Assembly: GCA_029212405.1 (NCBI GenBank)
Contig: JARGNR010000041.1
Span: 1 to 57,793 of the forward strand
Length of the DNA stretch: 57,793 nt
Source of the DNA: Saprospiraceae bacterium
GTDB taxonomy: Bacteria > Bacteroidota > Bacteroidia > Chitinophagales > Saprospiraceae
Direction of reading: 5' to 3'
Shown here: positions 27,728-37,706 of the stretch, in pieces
Position numbering within the stretch: the stretch's first letter is position 1
Layout: every line of letters starts with the position of its first letter
Position numbers and translations under genes: made by a program
The notes under the pieces: generated by a model
The model's input: the letters and a program-made list of their open reading frames with translations, nothing else
The model's database searches: none
Told to the model about the DNA's origin: nothing

Positions 27728-28753
27728 ATGAATTATGGTGTAAGACTTTCTCATTTTGCATATTTAGGAGGCAGAAATGTATATAGTTTTGGTGATGCCC
27801 CACTGGGTGAAATGAAACCCCTAACCGATATCACTGTGGCAGAGAGTGGAGAAATTATAGAAGACTTCTTAAATTTTGAGCCTCGATTTTCATTAAAAGT
27901 CGATCTAGATAAAAGTAGTTCTTTTAAAGCCAGTTATAATCGAACAGCTCAATATATTCATCTATTATCGAATACTACAGCTTCGACTCCAGTGGATATC
28001 TGGACTCCTGCAACCAATAATATAAAACCGGCAATGGCGGATCAAGTAGCTGTTGGATATTTTAGAAACTTTAAAGAAAACAAGTATGAGTTTTCTGGAG
28101 AACTGTACTATAAGACGATGGATAATCTCATCGACTATATTGATGGTGCAGATTTAATATTGAATGAGTTTGTAGAGGGGCAAATTCTGGAAGGACAAGG
28201 ACGAGCGTACGGTGCTGAATTAATGGTCAAGAAGACCGAAGGTAGATTCTCAGGTTGGTTAAGTTATACACTGGCAAGAAGTGAACGATTGGTAGAAGGG
28301 GTGAATAACAATGAATGGTACCCATCTAGGTTTGATCAAACACATAATCTCAGTCTGACTACTTTTTATGAATTGACAGATCGAATGACATTGAGTGCAA
28401 ATTTTGTCTACAATTCTGGAACACCAACAACTTTTGCCAATAGTGGTTATTATCAACAAGGGTATTTTATCCCAAATAATGATAATAATGCTCGTAACAA
28501 TGTGAGGATTCCTGATTATCATAGATTAGACTTATCTCTCACTATTGATCCTAAACCTGGGAATAGAAAATGGAAAGGTCAATGGGTTTTTGGAATTTAT
28601 AATATTTATTCAAGAAGAAATCCATTTTCTATTTATTTCAGACAAAATCCAGAACGGGTTGCTGCAAGTCAAGCTGTAAATACAGAAGCCATCAGACTAT
28701 CTGTAATTGGAAACTTTATTCCATCTATCTCCTATAACTTCACTTTTAAATAA
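27728..28753 (+). pseudogene. TonB-dependent receptor, C-terminal barrel part
   Basis: 341 residues in the same frame as the upstream part, counted from the first ATG after the TAA. The true continuation starts at 27704 with ITLFDKLQ. It contains the second half of a TonB receptor barrel: GVRLSHFAYLG, FEPRFSLKVDL, YNRTAQYIHLLSNT, WYPSRFDQTHNLSLTTFYEL and the C-terminal strand PSISYNFTFK, with aromatic alternation. It has no signal peptide, so it cannot be exported independently. It is followed after five bases by the DUF4249 gene. Confidence 0.82.
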
Positions 28754-28758
28754 GAATA

Positions 28759-29655
28759 ATGAATCAATTTAAATCTAAATATATACTACCATTGCTATTT
28801 CTATCTACTGTATTTTACATATCCTGTGAAGATACCATTGAAGTAGACAATGGGTTCGAAACTCCTCAGATTGTAGTAGACGCGTGGATTAACAATACCA
28901 TAGATGAAACACAATCTATTTCTTTATCCTTTTCTCAAGACTACTTTGACAACAGATTGCCAGATCCGATTACAGATGCATCAGTGGTAGTATCTACTGA
29001 GACGAATACATTTGAATTTGTACACACTTCAAACGGAACATATAATTGGACACCACCAAGCGGTGAACGTATTGGTGATGTCGGAGAAACATTTACATTG
29101 GAAATACAATATGATGGTCAAACTCTTACATCAACAACCACACTTAATCGAGTTCCAGAAATAGACTCCATAAGTATCTATTTTGAAGATCAACCTTTTG
29201 GAGGGGATGAAGGATTATTTGCTGAATTATATGCGAGGGACTTAATTGGGAAAGGAGATACGTATTGGGTCAAAGGATTTCGTAATGATACATTACTCAA
29301 TAGGCCCCAAGAATTAAATATTATATACGATGCAACATTTGATGCTGGAACTGAAATTGACGGCTCCACATTCATTAGACCGCTTAGATTTGCCATTAAT
29401 GCACTCGATGATGATGGATTACCAAGAAATCTTGATCCAGGAGAAAAAGTGGGAGCTGAAATCCATTCTATTTCAAATGAAGCATTTCGTTTCTTACAGA
29501 TTGTCCAAGAACAAACGACCAATGGTGATAATAGTATTTTCGCACTTCCAGTTGCCAATTCTAAAGGCAATGTGTTCAAAGAAAATGGAGATAGAGTATT
29601 AGGAGTTTTTAATGTTGCTGCCATTAGTAAAATGGAAAAAATTGTAGAAGAATAA
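28759..29655 (+). CDS. DUF4249 lipoprotein, partner of the TonB-dependent receptor
   Basis: A 298-residue lipoprotein. The signal peptide ends at a lipobox FYISC, and the mature start CEDTIEV is acidic as in surface-export signals of Bacteroidota lipoproteins. The body has the DUF4249 pattern: PQIVVDAWINN, DASVVVS, YNWTPPSGERIGDVGETFTLEI and a late LQIVQEQTTNGDNSIF. DUF4249 genes habitually follow a TonB receptor with a regulatory domain, and it is thought to work at the outer membrane with it, like SusD with SusC, but its ligand is unknown. The gene is intact although its receptor is broken. A strong terminator follows at 29715. Confidence 0.88.
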   Translation: MNQFKSKYILPLLFLSTVFYISCEDTIEVDNGFETPQIVVDAWINNTIDETQSISLSFSQDYFDNRLPDPITDASVVVSTETNTFEFVHTSNGTYNWTPPSGERIGDVGETFTLEIQYDGQTLTSTTTLNRVPEIDSISIYFEDQPFGGDEGLFAELYARDLIGKGDTYWVKGFRNDTLLNRPQELNIIYDATFDAGTEIDGSTFIRPLRFAINALDDDGLPRNLDPGEKVGAEIHSISNEAFRFLQIVQEQTTNGDNSIFALPVANSKGNVFKENGDRVLGVFNVAAISKMEKIVEE

Positions 29656-29714
29656 CCGTTTAGTTGGTTAAGCGAACAGCTACCAAAGTATTCCTCTTTT
29701 TATAAAAATTAAGG

Positions 29715-29755
29715 ACGTAGATTTACTTCAAAAGATAGTAAATCTACGTTTTTTT
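29715..29755 (+). terminator. Strong terminator after the receptor/DUF4249 operon
   Basis: A perfect 13-bp stem (29715-29727 with 29737-29749) around a 9-nt loop, followed by seven T. It is one of the clearest rho-independent terminators in the window. Confidence 0.92.
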
Positions 29756-30040
29756 GTTTACTGCCCTTTCATTTTCAGATTATATGCGTTAACTTTATAG
29801 TCGTTACAATATCCATTTTTCTTTTCTCATTCTTTGAAAAGAATACATTTTAAGATCTATGTAGTTCCAGTTTTAAAGTCCATATAGACCGTTTCTATTT
29901 GATACATTTCTATATTTTTTTTATTGAATCCTATTGGAGAAGGAAATTACCCTAGCTCAAAAACTTCACCAACTTGTGTACAAATAGAAATCGACTATCT
30001 CTAAAATTTCTACATCAGATTATAACTCCTTAAATAATAA
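29756..30040. other. Upstream region of the protease operon
   Basis: This stretch is part of the 385-base gap between the DUF4249 and protease genes. It is AT-rich with no supported gene. It must contain the promoter of the subtilase operon, but no convincing TTG/TAnnTTTG pair was found. Confidence 0.45.
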
Positions 30041-32725
30041 ATGATGGATATCGTAAAAGCTAATCTCATTCTAAAATCTAAAGATGGTATGTCTGTTGTA
30101 AACGACTCAAAATTTTTGAGCGCAAAAACAGTTAAATCATTCTTACCTTCTAGTTCTCACATTGATAAACTTGTAAATCAACTTACCAGTGCTGGATTTA
30201 CAATAGAGAGTCAATCAAATACGCTGATTTCAATTAGCGGAGAATCTAAGTTATTCGACGATGCATTTGCCGCAAAAATGCAAAGGAAAACAACGCCCGA
30301 CTCTTTATCCAGTAGAGGATTGGAATCTTCTACCTCCTTTTTTGAATCTGCCACAGCAATGCAACCAGATCGATTTTCAAATTTCCTTGAATTTGTAGAA
30401 CCTGTAACACCTATAATATATTTTGATCGCCCATCAGCGACACCCCCGACACCTAGTCCAAATTTTTATTTCTTAAATGTGCTCAATAATGTTCCTGCAC
30501 TCCTAGGGTCCAATGTTGTAAATACTGCAGGAATAACAGGAAATGGTGTAAGAGTTTCAATGTTGGATACCGGATTTGTAATACGTTATACTGAAGTAGT
30601 CAACGTCATCAATTCTACCACTGTAAATGCAACAGATAACCTCCGTCATGTAAATGGTGTATGGTTGACGACAGACCCATCTCACTCGGGTACTAACTTC
30701 TTTACTGGAGGTTCTTTTTCAGGAAACACGATTTCATTAGGTACGGCCTTGCCTCCAGGAACAACCACTGTAGAGATTGAAATTAGTGCCGTTCACCCAC
30801 ACTATATCAATCAAGGTTACACCATTGGAGACCTTAGAGCAACCCCTGGTCAAGATATGTTTTCCGATAGTTATGGTCATGGTTGTGCAGAAGCTGCTAA
30901 TATTTTGGCCGTAGCACCAGGCGCAACACTCTCATTTGTTTCAATGGGACCGTCCATATCCAACCCAGTTACTGCTTTTCAACTTGCCAATATTAACCAA
31001 AATCCTGATATTATCACCTGTAGTTGGGGTACATCGAATAGAACAGCCCTCTACCTAGAAGTTGCCAGTACAGTGGCCGCAGGCAAAGTAGTAATTTTTG
31101 CTGCAGGTAATGGTCATACGGATTCAGCATCTTCTCTTGCTGTAGCTCATCCTGATATTATCTCTGTTGGTGGAACCTATCCCATCCAAGGAGGAGGGTT
31201 TAGAGCTTCCAACTATTCATCAAGTTATGACAGTGCTGTATTTACAAATCCACTACGTCATGCTCCTGATATAACAGGATTAGTGGGAGAAACACCTAGG
31301 GCGGCACTCATTATGCTACCAACACAGCCCGAAAACACAATGGATAATAGCGGCTCCATATCCGCATTCCCAAATGGTGACAATACAGCCAATGATGATG
31401 GATGGGTCGTTGTGAGTGGAACATCAGCTGCTGCACCGCAAGTAGCTGGAGTATGTGCCTTATTGTTACAACAACATCCAAATCTGACGCCAGATGCTGT
31501 AAAAAACATATTAGAAAATACAGCTGTTGACGTTACCACAGGGTCTAGTAACAGTGCAGGTCCAGATATTGCAGCAATAGGCTGGGACGATGCCACAGGC
31601 TTTGGTTTGGTCAATGCAAATAATGCTGTCAACTTTTTAGGCGCCACTTTCAATGCATACATAAGAGATAGTGTGGAAGATAATGGGACAGAACCTACCG
31701 TTGCAACACGCTTGTACACAAGTCCTGATATTATAGTTTCCAATAGTATTGTTGCCAATCCTGAAGATACATATGGATTAACCGTGAAACATAGAGATGA
31801 TTTAAGTGATGATCCTGAATTAGGGCAAGATAATTTTGTCTATTTGAGAGTCCAAAATCGAAGTACGGTTACTGGTAATTGTACAGCAACGGTATATGTT
31901 ACTGATCCAGGTATGTTATCCAATCCTTCATCTTGGACAGTAATCGGAAGTACTTCATTGAATAACTTAACACCAGGAGAATTTAGAGTTTCGGCTCCCA
32001 TTACTTGGACAGCGGCTAATATTCCTGGTTTGGGTCATTATTGTATGATTGCAATCTTGGACAGCACCGCTGATCCAGCCCCGAATCTGAGTTCGATCAC
32101 AACCCCTGCTGATTTTTCTAATATGGTGAAAAATCAAAACAATGTAGCATGGAAAAACTTGAACATTGTCAATGTCTTTTCAGGAGGAGTAATGAGTCAT
32201 TTCTTCCATATTGATGGCCCACAAGGCACTGGAAATACGGGCACACTAGAAATTGACTTGACCAATTTTGCATCAGGATCTGAAGTATATGTCAAAATAC
32301 TACGAAGATTAGGAGACACCGCTGGACTAGAAAATGCTACGCATCATAAACATACCAGTAGATATCGGTATTTAAAATTAACGACTGGCAGTTTATCAAA
32401 ACTTAAAAATATGCCGCTTAATTCTAATGAAAGTTCAAAGGTTACCATAAATTATAAATTGGCCAACCCTACTAGCAATGGAGAATATCCGATTGTGAGT
32501 ACCTTTAAAGTGAATTCTATTGAAACTGGAAAGTACACTGAACTTGTTAGAGTAATGAGTTTTAACTTTGTAGGAAATAGAAATTCTAAAGAGTTTCACA
32601 AAGCTAATTGTCCTTGGGTAAAATTGATGTCTCCTGGGAATAAAATTGCATTTAATGAAATGAGAATTGCCCATCGCAAAGGTTTTGACAATTGTGGCTA
32701 TTGCTTGGGTGATTCAAAAAGGTGA
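30041..32725 (+). CDS. S8 family serine peptidase with propeptide-like N-domain and C-terminal Ada-like zinc module
   Basis: An 894-residue subtilase with no signal peptide or membrane helix. Residues 1-90 resemble a propeptide of the I9/pro-kumamolisin type (HIDKLVNQLTSAGFTIE, LFDDAFAAKM). The catalytic domain (about 150-545) has D176 in SMLDTGF, H280 in SYGHGCAEA, oxyanion N357 in AAGNGH and S462 in SGTSAAAP. The D-to-H spacing of 104 residues reflects an insertion rich in Thr/Ser. A beta-sandwich-like region follows. The last 45 residues carry HxxxC (FHKANC) and CGYC in the arrangement of the Ada metal-binding domain. ATG 30041 and ATG 30044 are both possible starts. A small gene resembling its propeptide follows 49 bases downstream. 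Confidence 0.85.
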   Translation: MMDIVKANLILKSKDGMSVVNDSKFLSAKTVKSFLPSSSHIDKLVNQLTSAGFTIESQSNTLISISGESKLFDDAFAAKMQRKTTPDSLSSRGLESSTSFFESATAMQPDRFSNFLEFVEPVTPIIYFDRPSATPPTPSPNFYFLNVLNNVPALLGSNVVNTAGITGNGVRVSMLDTGFVIRYTEVVNVINSTTVNATDNLRHVNGVWLTTDPSHSGTNFFTGGSFSGNTISLGTALPPGTTTVEIEISAVHPHYINQGYTIGDLRATPGQDMFSDSYGHGCAEAANILAVAPGATLSFVSMGPSISNPVTAFQLANINQNPDIITCSWGTSNRTALYLEVASTVAAGKVVIFAAGNGHTDSASSLAVAHPDIISVGGTYPIQGGGFRASNYSSSYDSAVFTNPLRHAPDITGLVGETPRAALIMLPTQPENTMDNSGSISAFPNGDNTANDDGWVVVSGTSAAAPQVAGVCALLLQQHPNLTPDAVKNILENTAVDVTTGSSNSAGPDIAAIGWDDATGFGLVNANNAVNFLGATFNAYIRDSVEDNGTEPTVATRLYTSPDIIVSNSIVANPEDTYGLTVKHRDDLSDDPELGQDNFVYLRVQNRSTVTGNCTATVYVTDPGMLSNPSSWTVIGSTSLNNLTPGEFRVSAPITWTAANIPGLGHYCMIAILDSTADPAPNLSSITTPADFSNMVKNQNNVAWKNLNIVNVFSGGVMSHFFHIDGPQGTGNTGTLEIDLTNFASGSEVYVKILRRLGDTAGLENATHHKHTSRYRYLKLTTGSLSKLKNMPLNSNESSKVTINYKLANPTSNGEYPIVSTFKVNSIETGKYTELVRVMSFNFVGNRNSKEFHKANCPWVKLMSPGNKIAFNEMRIAHRKGFDNCGYCLGDSKR

Positions 32726-32774
32726 TTTTACGTTGAAAGAATATTATAAATATTACATTAATCCTAATACGTTT

Positions 32775-33146
32775 ATGACTAAGAAGGATAGAATAATCAA
32801 CGCATCGGTGTTTTTGTTTTCAAGAGGTGGAGACTCCCCTCTTGAAAGCTTTACACCAACTGCTAGAAATATTAAAAAAATGCAGCCTGACCATGCGTCT
32901 GTAGAAAAAGTCATTGGACAATTGAAAAAATTAGGCTTTCAGATTAATTCCAGAGGCTTTACCATTTCTATATCAGCCAATCAAAAATTATTTGAAGATA
33001 TTTTTGAAATTGAGATCCACGATACTCAAAATGGGATCCAATTTAAACATAAGAATGCGGACAACGCTACTTATTTTAATCACAAATCTTTGAATTCAGT
33101 GGTAGCAGGAATATCCTTACAAACGGATGGCTCTGTATTTAAATAA
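32775..33146 (+). CDS. Free-standing propeptide-like protein, putative protease inhibitor/chaperone
   Basis: A 123-residue protein without signal peptide. Its core (SVEKVIGQLKKLGFQI, then ISISANQKLFEDIFEIEI) lines up with residues 40-85 of the upstream subtilase (HIDKLVNQLTSAGFTI, then ISISGESKLFDDAFAAKM), and the first strands (IINASVFLF with IVKANLILK) also match. It ends soon after this domain and has no catalytic part. By analogy with I9-type inhibitors and subtilase propeptides it may fold or inhibit the neighbouring protease; this is inferred. The frame is open from 32667, inside the protease gene, but the ATG at 32775 starts at the point of homology and is chosen. Confidence 0.75.
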   Translation: MTKKDRIINASVFLFSRGGDSPLESFTPTARNIKKMQPDHASVEKVIGQLKKLGFQINSRGFTISISANQKLFEDIFEIEIHDTQNGIQFKHKNADNATYFNHKSLNSVVAGISLQTDGSVFK

Positions 33147-33246
33147 TACGACAATTGTTTTGTTCGGTCAGAGTGTATGCATACTTGTATGATTACATTC
33201 GGCCAAGAATAACAATTCAATTGATCACACCAGTCATTTGGCTGTA

Positions 33247-35070
33247 TTAAAATGCCTTTTTAAACAAACCATATCCTAGCAAAGAACCGATAACAAGTGC
33301 TGCCATACCAGCAAAAGTACTTCCAAGCAACAACCACCCAAAACCAAATAGCGCACAATAAACCATACCACAACCCATAAGCATCATTAGAATTTGATCA
33401 GTCAACCCAGGGTCATCATTTTTAGCAATGATATCTTTTTGCTCTGTGCTCAAATTATCTTGTACAATTTGCCACCCTGATCCTTTGGGTTGAATCTTGG
33501 TATAAAACGCAGTTAACGTTTCCATCTTAGTCTGTTTTGTGGTATATGCAGCTATCATCCATGCTGTTGTTGTTATAATTACACCAATTATCATTTTCTC
33601 ATAAGATTCAAGTCCAGCACCAAACGTGGTAGACATTATATCAGAAGGTACGTATTCTGGTCCATTTATCCATTGCAATAATTTTGGAAACTCAAAATAA
33701 AATGCGATGATAAAAGATACTACCATTGCCACGATCTCACTTAAGGCATTTATTCTCCACCAAAACCATCTTAAGATGAATAACAATCCAGTTCCTGCTC
33801 CAATTTGCAATAATAGATCAAAGGCTTGTTTAGCATTTTGTAAATAGAGTGCAAATACCGCGGCCAATACCATAAGTATAAACGTACTCAATCTTCCCAA
33901 AAACACTTTAGACTTTTCAGAGGCTTCCTTATTTATAAATCTTCCGTAAAAGTCATTTACCACATACGATGACCCCCAATTCAGGTGGGTACTAATCGTG
34001 GACATGAGCGCAGCAATCAATGCAGCCAAAATAAGACCAACTAAACCTGACGGTAGAAGGGTCAACATTGCTGGAAAAGCCAAATCATTTTTTACGATAT
34101 CCCGATCTACACCTGGAAAAGCTGTCGCTATCGATTCTAAATCTGGAAATATGACAAGCGAAGCCAACGCAATAAGCAACCAAGGCCAAGGACGTAAAGC
34201 GTAATGTGCCACATTAAAAAGTAGGGTTGCTTTCACCGCATCCTTTTCACTTTTAGCAGAAAGCATTCTTTGTGCGATATATCCACCACCCCCAGGCTCC
34301 GCACCAGGATACCAAGTACTCCACCATTGCACTGCAATAGGCACAATAAATAATGGAATGATTAAATTAATGTCTGTGAAATCTGGAACAAAATCCAGTT
34401 TATCAACTACCGCTTCGTGGGTTACTAATGCATTTAGTCCACCAATCTCAGGCATTTGAAGAATATAAATAGCGGCTACGATCATACCCACCATACTGAT
34501 GACAAACTGAAAAACATCGGTAAGAATAACACCTCTTAATCCACCTACAGCTGAATAAAAAACAGTGACCAAGGAGACCAATGCTACCGTTTGAACTGCG
34601 GATAGGCCCAACATTATACTACCTATTTTTATTCCAGCTAACATGACACTCGCCATGATCATCACATTAAAGAAGACTCCTAAATAGATCGCTCGAAAGC
34701 CCCTCAAAAAGGAAGCCTCCTTGCCACTATACCTCATTTCATAGAATTCTAAATCTGTCAGAATCCCTGCTCTTCTCCATAGTCGGGCATAGATGAAAAC
34801 TGTCAACATTCCTGTCAACAAAAAGGCCCACCAGACCCAATTCCCTGAAATCCCATCTCCTCTCACGATATCCGTCACCAAATTGGGAGTATCCGCTGAA
34901 AATGTGGTTGCAACCATAGATACACCCAGCATCCACCAAGGCATATTATTTCCAGAAAGGAAAAACTCTTTGGCACTTTTGCCTGATTTTTTAGCTGACC
35001 AGATGGCTATCCCTAAGGTTACCACCATAAAAAGCACAATAATAATCCAATCAAAGGAAGTTAGTTTCAT
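33247..35070 (-). CDS. Sodium:solute symporter family transporter
   Basis: A 607-residue inner-membrane protein of the SSS (solute:sodium symporter) family with about 14 hydrophobic helices. Family features are FSADTPNLVTDIVRGDGISGNWVWW at the first pair of helices, AVGGLRGVILTDVFQF in the middle, and ALMSTISTHLNWGSSYVVNDFY, which carries the conserved serine/threonine sodium-site segment. The solute is unknown; sugars, amino acids and sialic acid are all used by relatives. The gene is single and leftward, with about 215 bases to the next gene upstream. It converges with the protease operon across 100 bases. Confidence 0.9.
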   Translation of the reverse strand: MKLTSFDWIIIVLFMVVTLGIAIWSAKKSGKSAKEFFLSGNNMPWWMLGVSMVATTFSADTPNLVTDIVRGDGISGNWVWWAFLLTGMLTVFIYARLWRRAGILTDLEFYEMRYSGKEASFLRGFRAIYLGVFFNVMIMASVMLAGIKIGSIMLGLSAVQTVALVSLVTVFYSAVGGLRGVILTDVFQFVISMVGMIVAAIYILQMPEIGGLNALVTHEAVVDKLDFVPDFTDINLIIPLFIVPIAVQWWSTWYPGAEPGGGGYIAQRMLSAKSEKDAVKATLLFNVAHYALRPWPWLLIALASLVIFPDLESIATAFPGVDRDIVKNDLAFPAMLTLLPSGLVGLILAALIAALMSTISTHLNWGSSYVVNDFYGRFINKEASEKSKVFLGRLSTFILMVLAAVFALYLQNAKQAFDLLLQIGAGTGLLFILRWFWWRINALSEIVAMVVSFIIAFYFEFPKLLQWINGPEYVPSDIMSTTFGAGLESYEKMIIGVIITTTAWMIAAYTTKQTKMETLTAFYTKIQPKGSGWQIVQDNLSTEQKDIIAKNDDPGLTDQILMMLMGCGMVYCALFGFGWLLLGSTFAGMAALVIGSLLGYGLFKKAF

Positions 35071-35285
35071 AATAAAAGTTGGTTACTCTAAATACAGAGA
35101 TAATTAGGAGGTGAATAAAATAGATTAACAGAAACTTCAGGTAGCTCCATATTCAACTCCGTTGTTAAGCAAGGAATTAAACTACCCAATTTCAAATATC
35201 AATATAGGAAAAATTGATTGGGCAGCAAATTAAGATGTGATAAGTATATAAATAAGTGCCTTACAAAAATAGGTTAGTCAGCAAT

Positions 35286-36107
35286 TTATTCTGAAATCTT
35301 TGTATATGTGCCATCATTGATGATTTCGAATTGATCGACATTATCCATCAATTCTATATTTCTTAAATGTCCTTCTCCTATTTTATCTCCTAATCCTTTT
35401 TCACGATTAAAGTCAAAAAACTCCCATTTTGTAGCAAATGGAATATTAGCAATGGTTTCGTAATCACTATATTTTATAGCATGTGCATTTTTTTCAGCTT
35501 CTTCCACAGAAGTGCCTCCTCCAGTTACAATGTAACCTATATATTGAACCAAATGAGAGTCTTCATCGGCATAGACAATATACCAGTCATCTGGCGCATC
35601 TCCTGTTCCAGCTTCAAAGGTAAGCATCGCTCTTTCCATGGGTTTACCTTCCATAACTACCTCATTCATCTTTTTCCAAATCGTCCCTTCATCGCTAAAC
35701 TTATAGGGGGCCATAAAAAAATATTGGTAGGTATACACCCCAAATTTTTCTCGATTCCATTGCGTACTGTCTGCATCTGAATAAATGGAGCCATTCACCA
35801 TAACCGTTGAAGCACCATCCTTTTTATCAACTCGAATGGCAGAAGAATTTGGAGTAGTAAAAATTTTCATTAGGCTCTTATTCTTACCAAATGTCATATC
35901 CAAATTGAAACATACTATCCCATTCTTAAGTAAATCACTTTTGCGGTGTGCTTTTTCCATTTCTGAAACATAGTTGGGATGATTGGTCTCTGACATTTCA
36001 TTCTCCACCTGAGTGGTCTTTTGAATAGCTCCCCCACTTGAATCCTTGCATGAAAAACATAAAGTAATTAGAAAAATACCAAGAAGTGCATTTATATATG
36101 GTTTCAT
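35286..36107 (-). CDS. Lipoprotein of unknown function (possibly DUF6503-like)
   Basis: A 273-residue lipoprotein starting at the ATG 36107 (MKPYINALLG); the frame extends further upstream to 36146 but that would spoil the signal peptide. The lipobox is TLCFSC. The mature part begins with a polar linker and contains YVSEMEKAHRK, a beta-rich body (YTYQYFFMAPYKFSD, MLTFEAGTGDAPDDWYIVYAD) and ends in FEIINDGTYTKI. The pattern resembles the Bacteroidota DUF6503 lipoproteins, which is a weak identification. No enzyme motif is visible. It is probably on the periplasmic or outer face and monocistronic. Confidence 0.65.
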   Translation of the reverse strand: MKPYINALLGIFLITLCFSCKDSSGGAIQKTTQVENEMSETNHPNYVSEMEKAHRKSDLLKNGIVCFNLDMTFGKNKSLMKIFTTPNSSAIRVDKKDGASTVMVNGSIYSDADSTQWNREKFGVYTYQYFFMAPYKFSDEGTIWKKMNEVVMEGKPMERAMLTFEAGTGDAPDDWYIVYADEDSHLVQYIGYIVTGGGTSVEEAEKNAHAIKYSDYETIANIPFATKWEFFDFNREKGLGDKIGEGHLRNIELMDNVDQFEIINDGTYTKISE

Positions 36108-36302
36108 AATTTGATGAGGTAGGTGATTGTTAGAATTAGTGAACATACAAGAGTTAATGTGAAAACTAAATGATTTGTTTACGCTTAATGCCTAAATGAA
36201 TTTCAGAAGACAAAAATTAGAAATACCAACAGGCAATTTTACCGAATGAATCTCGATAAAAGAAGAAGTCAAAAGAAAGTTTTTAGAACCATTTTAATCC
36301 AA

Positions 36303-37706
36303 CTAATGCAAATTAAGTTGTACTTGCTTTTCCAATTCAACCACTTTATCCTTGAAAACCAAATCTGTATCCATAAGGTCTTGAACAGCCTTTACAGAAT
36401 ATAATACTGTTGTATGGTCACGTCCTCCAAAATTCTTACCAATATCTTTTAACGTACTGGTAGTAAAGTTCTTAGCCAAATACATAGACAATTGACGAGC
36501 AATAACAATATCTCTCTTACGTGTTTTACCATGTAATTTTTCAACTGGCACTTTGAAATACTCCGCTACTAGTAGCTTGATATTCTCAACTGTAATTTCC
36601 TTATTGTCCTGACTAATAAATTGATTAACAACATCTTTTGCCAACTGAAGATCAATCTCCTTTTTATTCAACGTGGATTGAGCAACCAAAGTGATTATCA
36701 CTCCTTCCAGTTCACGAATGTTATTCTTAATGTTGTAACAGATGTATTCTTTTATTTTCTCATCCAGCTCGAGACCTTCCTTCTTCATTTTAACGTCTAG
36801 AATAGCCCTACGAGTTTTATAGTCTGGTGTAGTCAGTTCAGCAGCTAAACCCCATTTAAATCGGCTAATCAATCTGTCTTCAACACCTGCAATATTTTTA
36901 GGTGGTCGGTCAGATGTCAAAATGATTTGTTTTCCATTATGATGGAGTTGACTAAAAATATTGAAGAAAATTTCTTGGGTTTTTGACCTCCCTGCTAAAA
37001 AGTGAATATCGTCCACAATTAAGGTATCTATCATTTGATAGAAATTCATAAAATCATTTACCGCATTATTCTTGATCGCTTGCACTACTTGATTCGTAAA
37101 GCGTTCTAGAGTTACATATATGACTTGCTTTTTGGAATTTTGCTTAATTACTTCAGCACCGATAGCATTGGCTAAATGCGTTTTACCCAATCCTACATCA
37201 CCATATATAAATAGTGGATTAAAGGCAGTCCCTCCCGGATTGGCTGCAATTGCTTTACCAGCCGTAGCGGCCAATTGATTGCACTCTCCAATTATGTAGG
37301 AATCAAAATTGTATGCATCATTTAACTGAGGATCAATCTTAATCTTTTTTATCCCTGGAATCACAAATGGATTCTTTATTTGATCGGAAGAGAATTTTTT
37401 TGGAATGTCATTATTTTCTCGGGAACCCGTGTTCTTACCAATTTTTCGATGATTATCTACTAATATTTGATATTCAAGTCTGGCATTATCACCAAGCGTC
37501 ATTCTCAATGCCTTTTTCAGTTCCATGACAAAGTTTTCCTCTAACCATTCATAGAAAAACTTATTGGGTACTTGAATAGTCAGCGCCTCAGAGGTTAACC
37601 GCACAGGCTTGATTGGCTCAAACCAAGTTTTATAACTCTGTGCACTTATGTCTCGCCGTACAATACTCAGGCATTTATTCCACACTGTAGTATGGTCGTA
37701 TATCAT
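36303..37706 (-). CDS. dnaA: Chromosomal replication initiator protein DnaA
   Basis: A 467-residue initiator with the full domain set: an N-terminal domain I (WNKCLSIVRRDISAQSYKTWFEPI), a linker, an AAA+ domain with Walker A GDVGLGKTHLANAIG near residue 167 and Walker B IVDDIHFL, and a C-terminal helix-turn-helix with the DnaA signature GGRDHTTVLYSV. It binds DnaA boxes to open the origin. The 549 bases upstream show no clear DnaA-box cluster, so autoregulation or origin function there is not supported by sequence alone. Confidence 0.97.
   Translation of the reverse strand: MIYDHTTVWNKCLSIVRRDISAQSYKTWFEPIKPVRLTSEALTIQVPNKFFYEWLEENFVMELKKALRMTLGDNARLEYQILVDNHRKIGKNTGSRENNDIPKKFSSDQIKNPFVIPGIKKIKIDPQLNDAYNFDSYIIGECNQLAATAGKAIAANPGGTAFNPLFIYGDVGLGKTHLANAIGAEVIKQNSKKQVIYVTLERFTNQVVQAIKNNAVNDFMNFYQMIDTLIVDDIHFLAGRSKTQEIFFNIFSQLHHNGKQIILTSDRPPKNIAGVEDRLISRFKWGLAAELTTPDYKTRRAILDVKMKKEGLELDEKIKEYICYNIKNNIRELEGVIITLVAQSTLNKKEIDLQLAKDVVNQFISQDNKEITVENIKLLVAEYFKVPVEKLHGKTRKRDIVIARQLSMYLAKNFTTSTLKDIGKNFGGRDHTTVLYSVKAVQDLMDTDLVFKDKVVELEKQVQLNLH

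Noticed and set aside
32667-32774. An earlier start for the propeptide-like gene inside the protease gene.
   Set aside because: The extra 36 codons are the shadow of the zinc-module codons in another frame. Homology begins only after the ATG at 32775.
33175-33184. Palindrome GTATGCATAC between the protease operon and the symporter gene.
   Set aside because: Ten bases, a single copy and no T-run after it, so it is neither a convincing operator nor a terminator.
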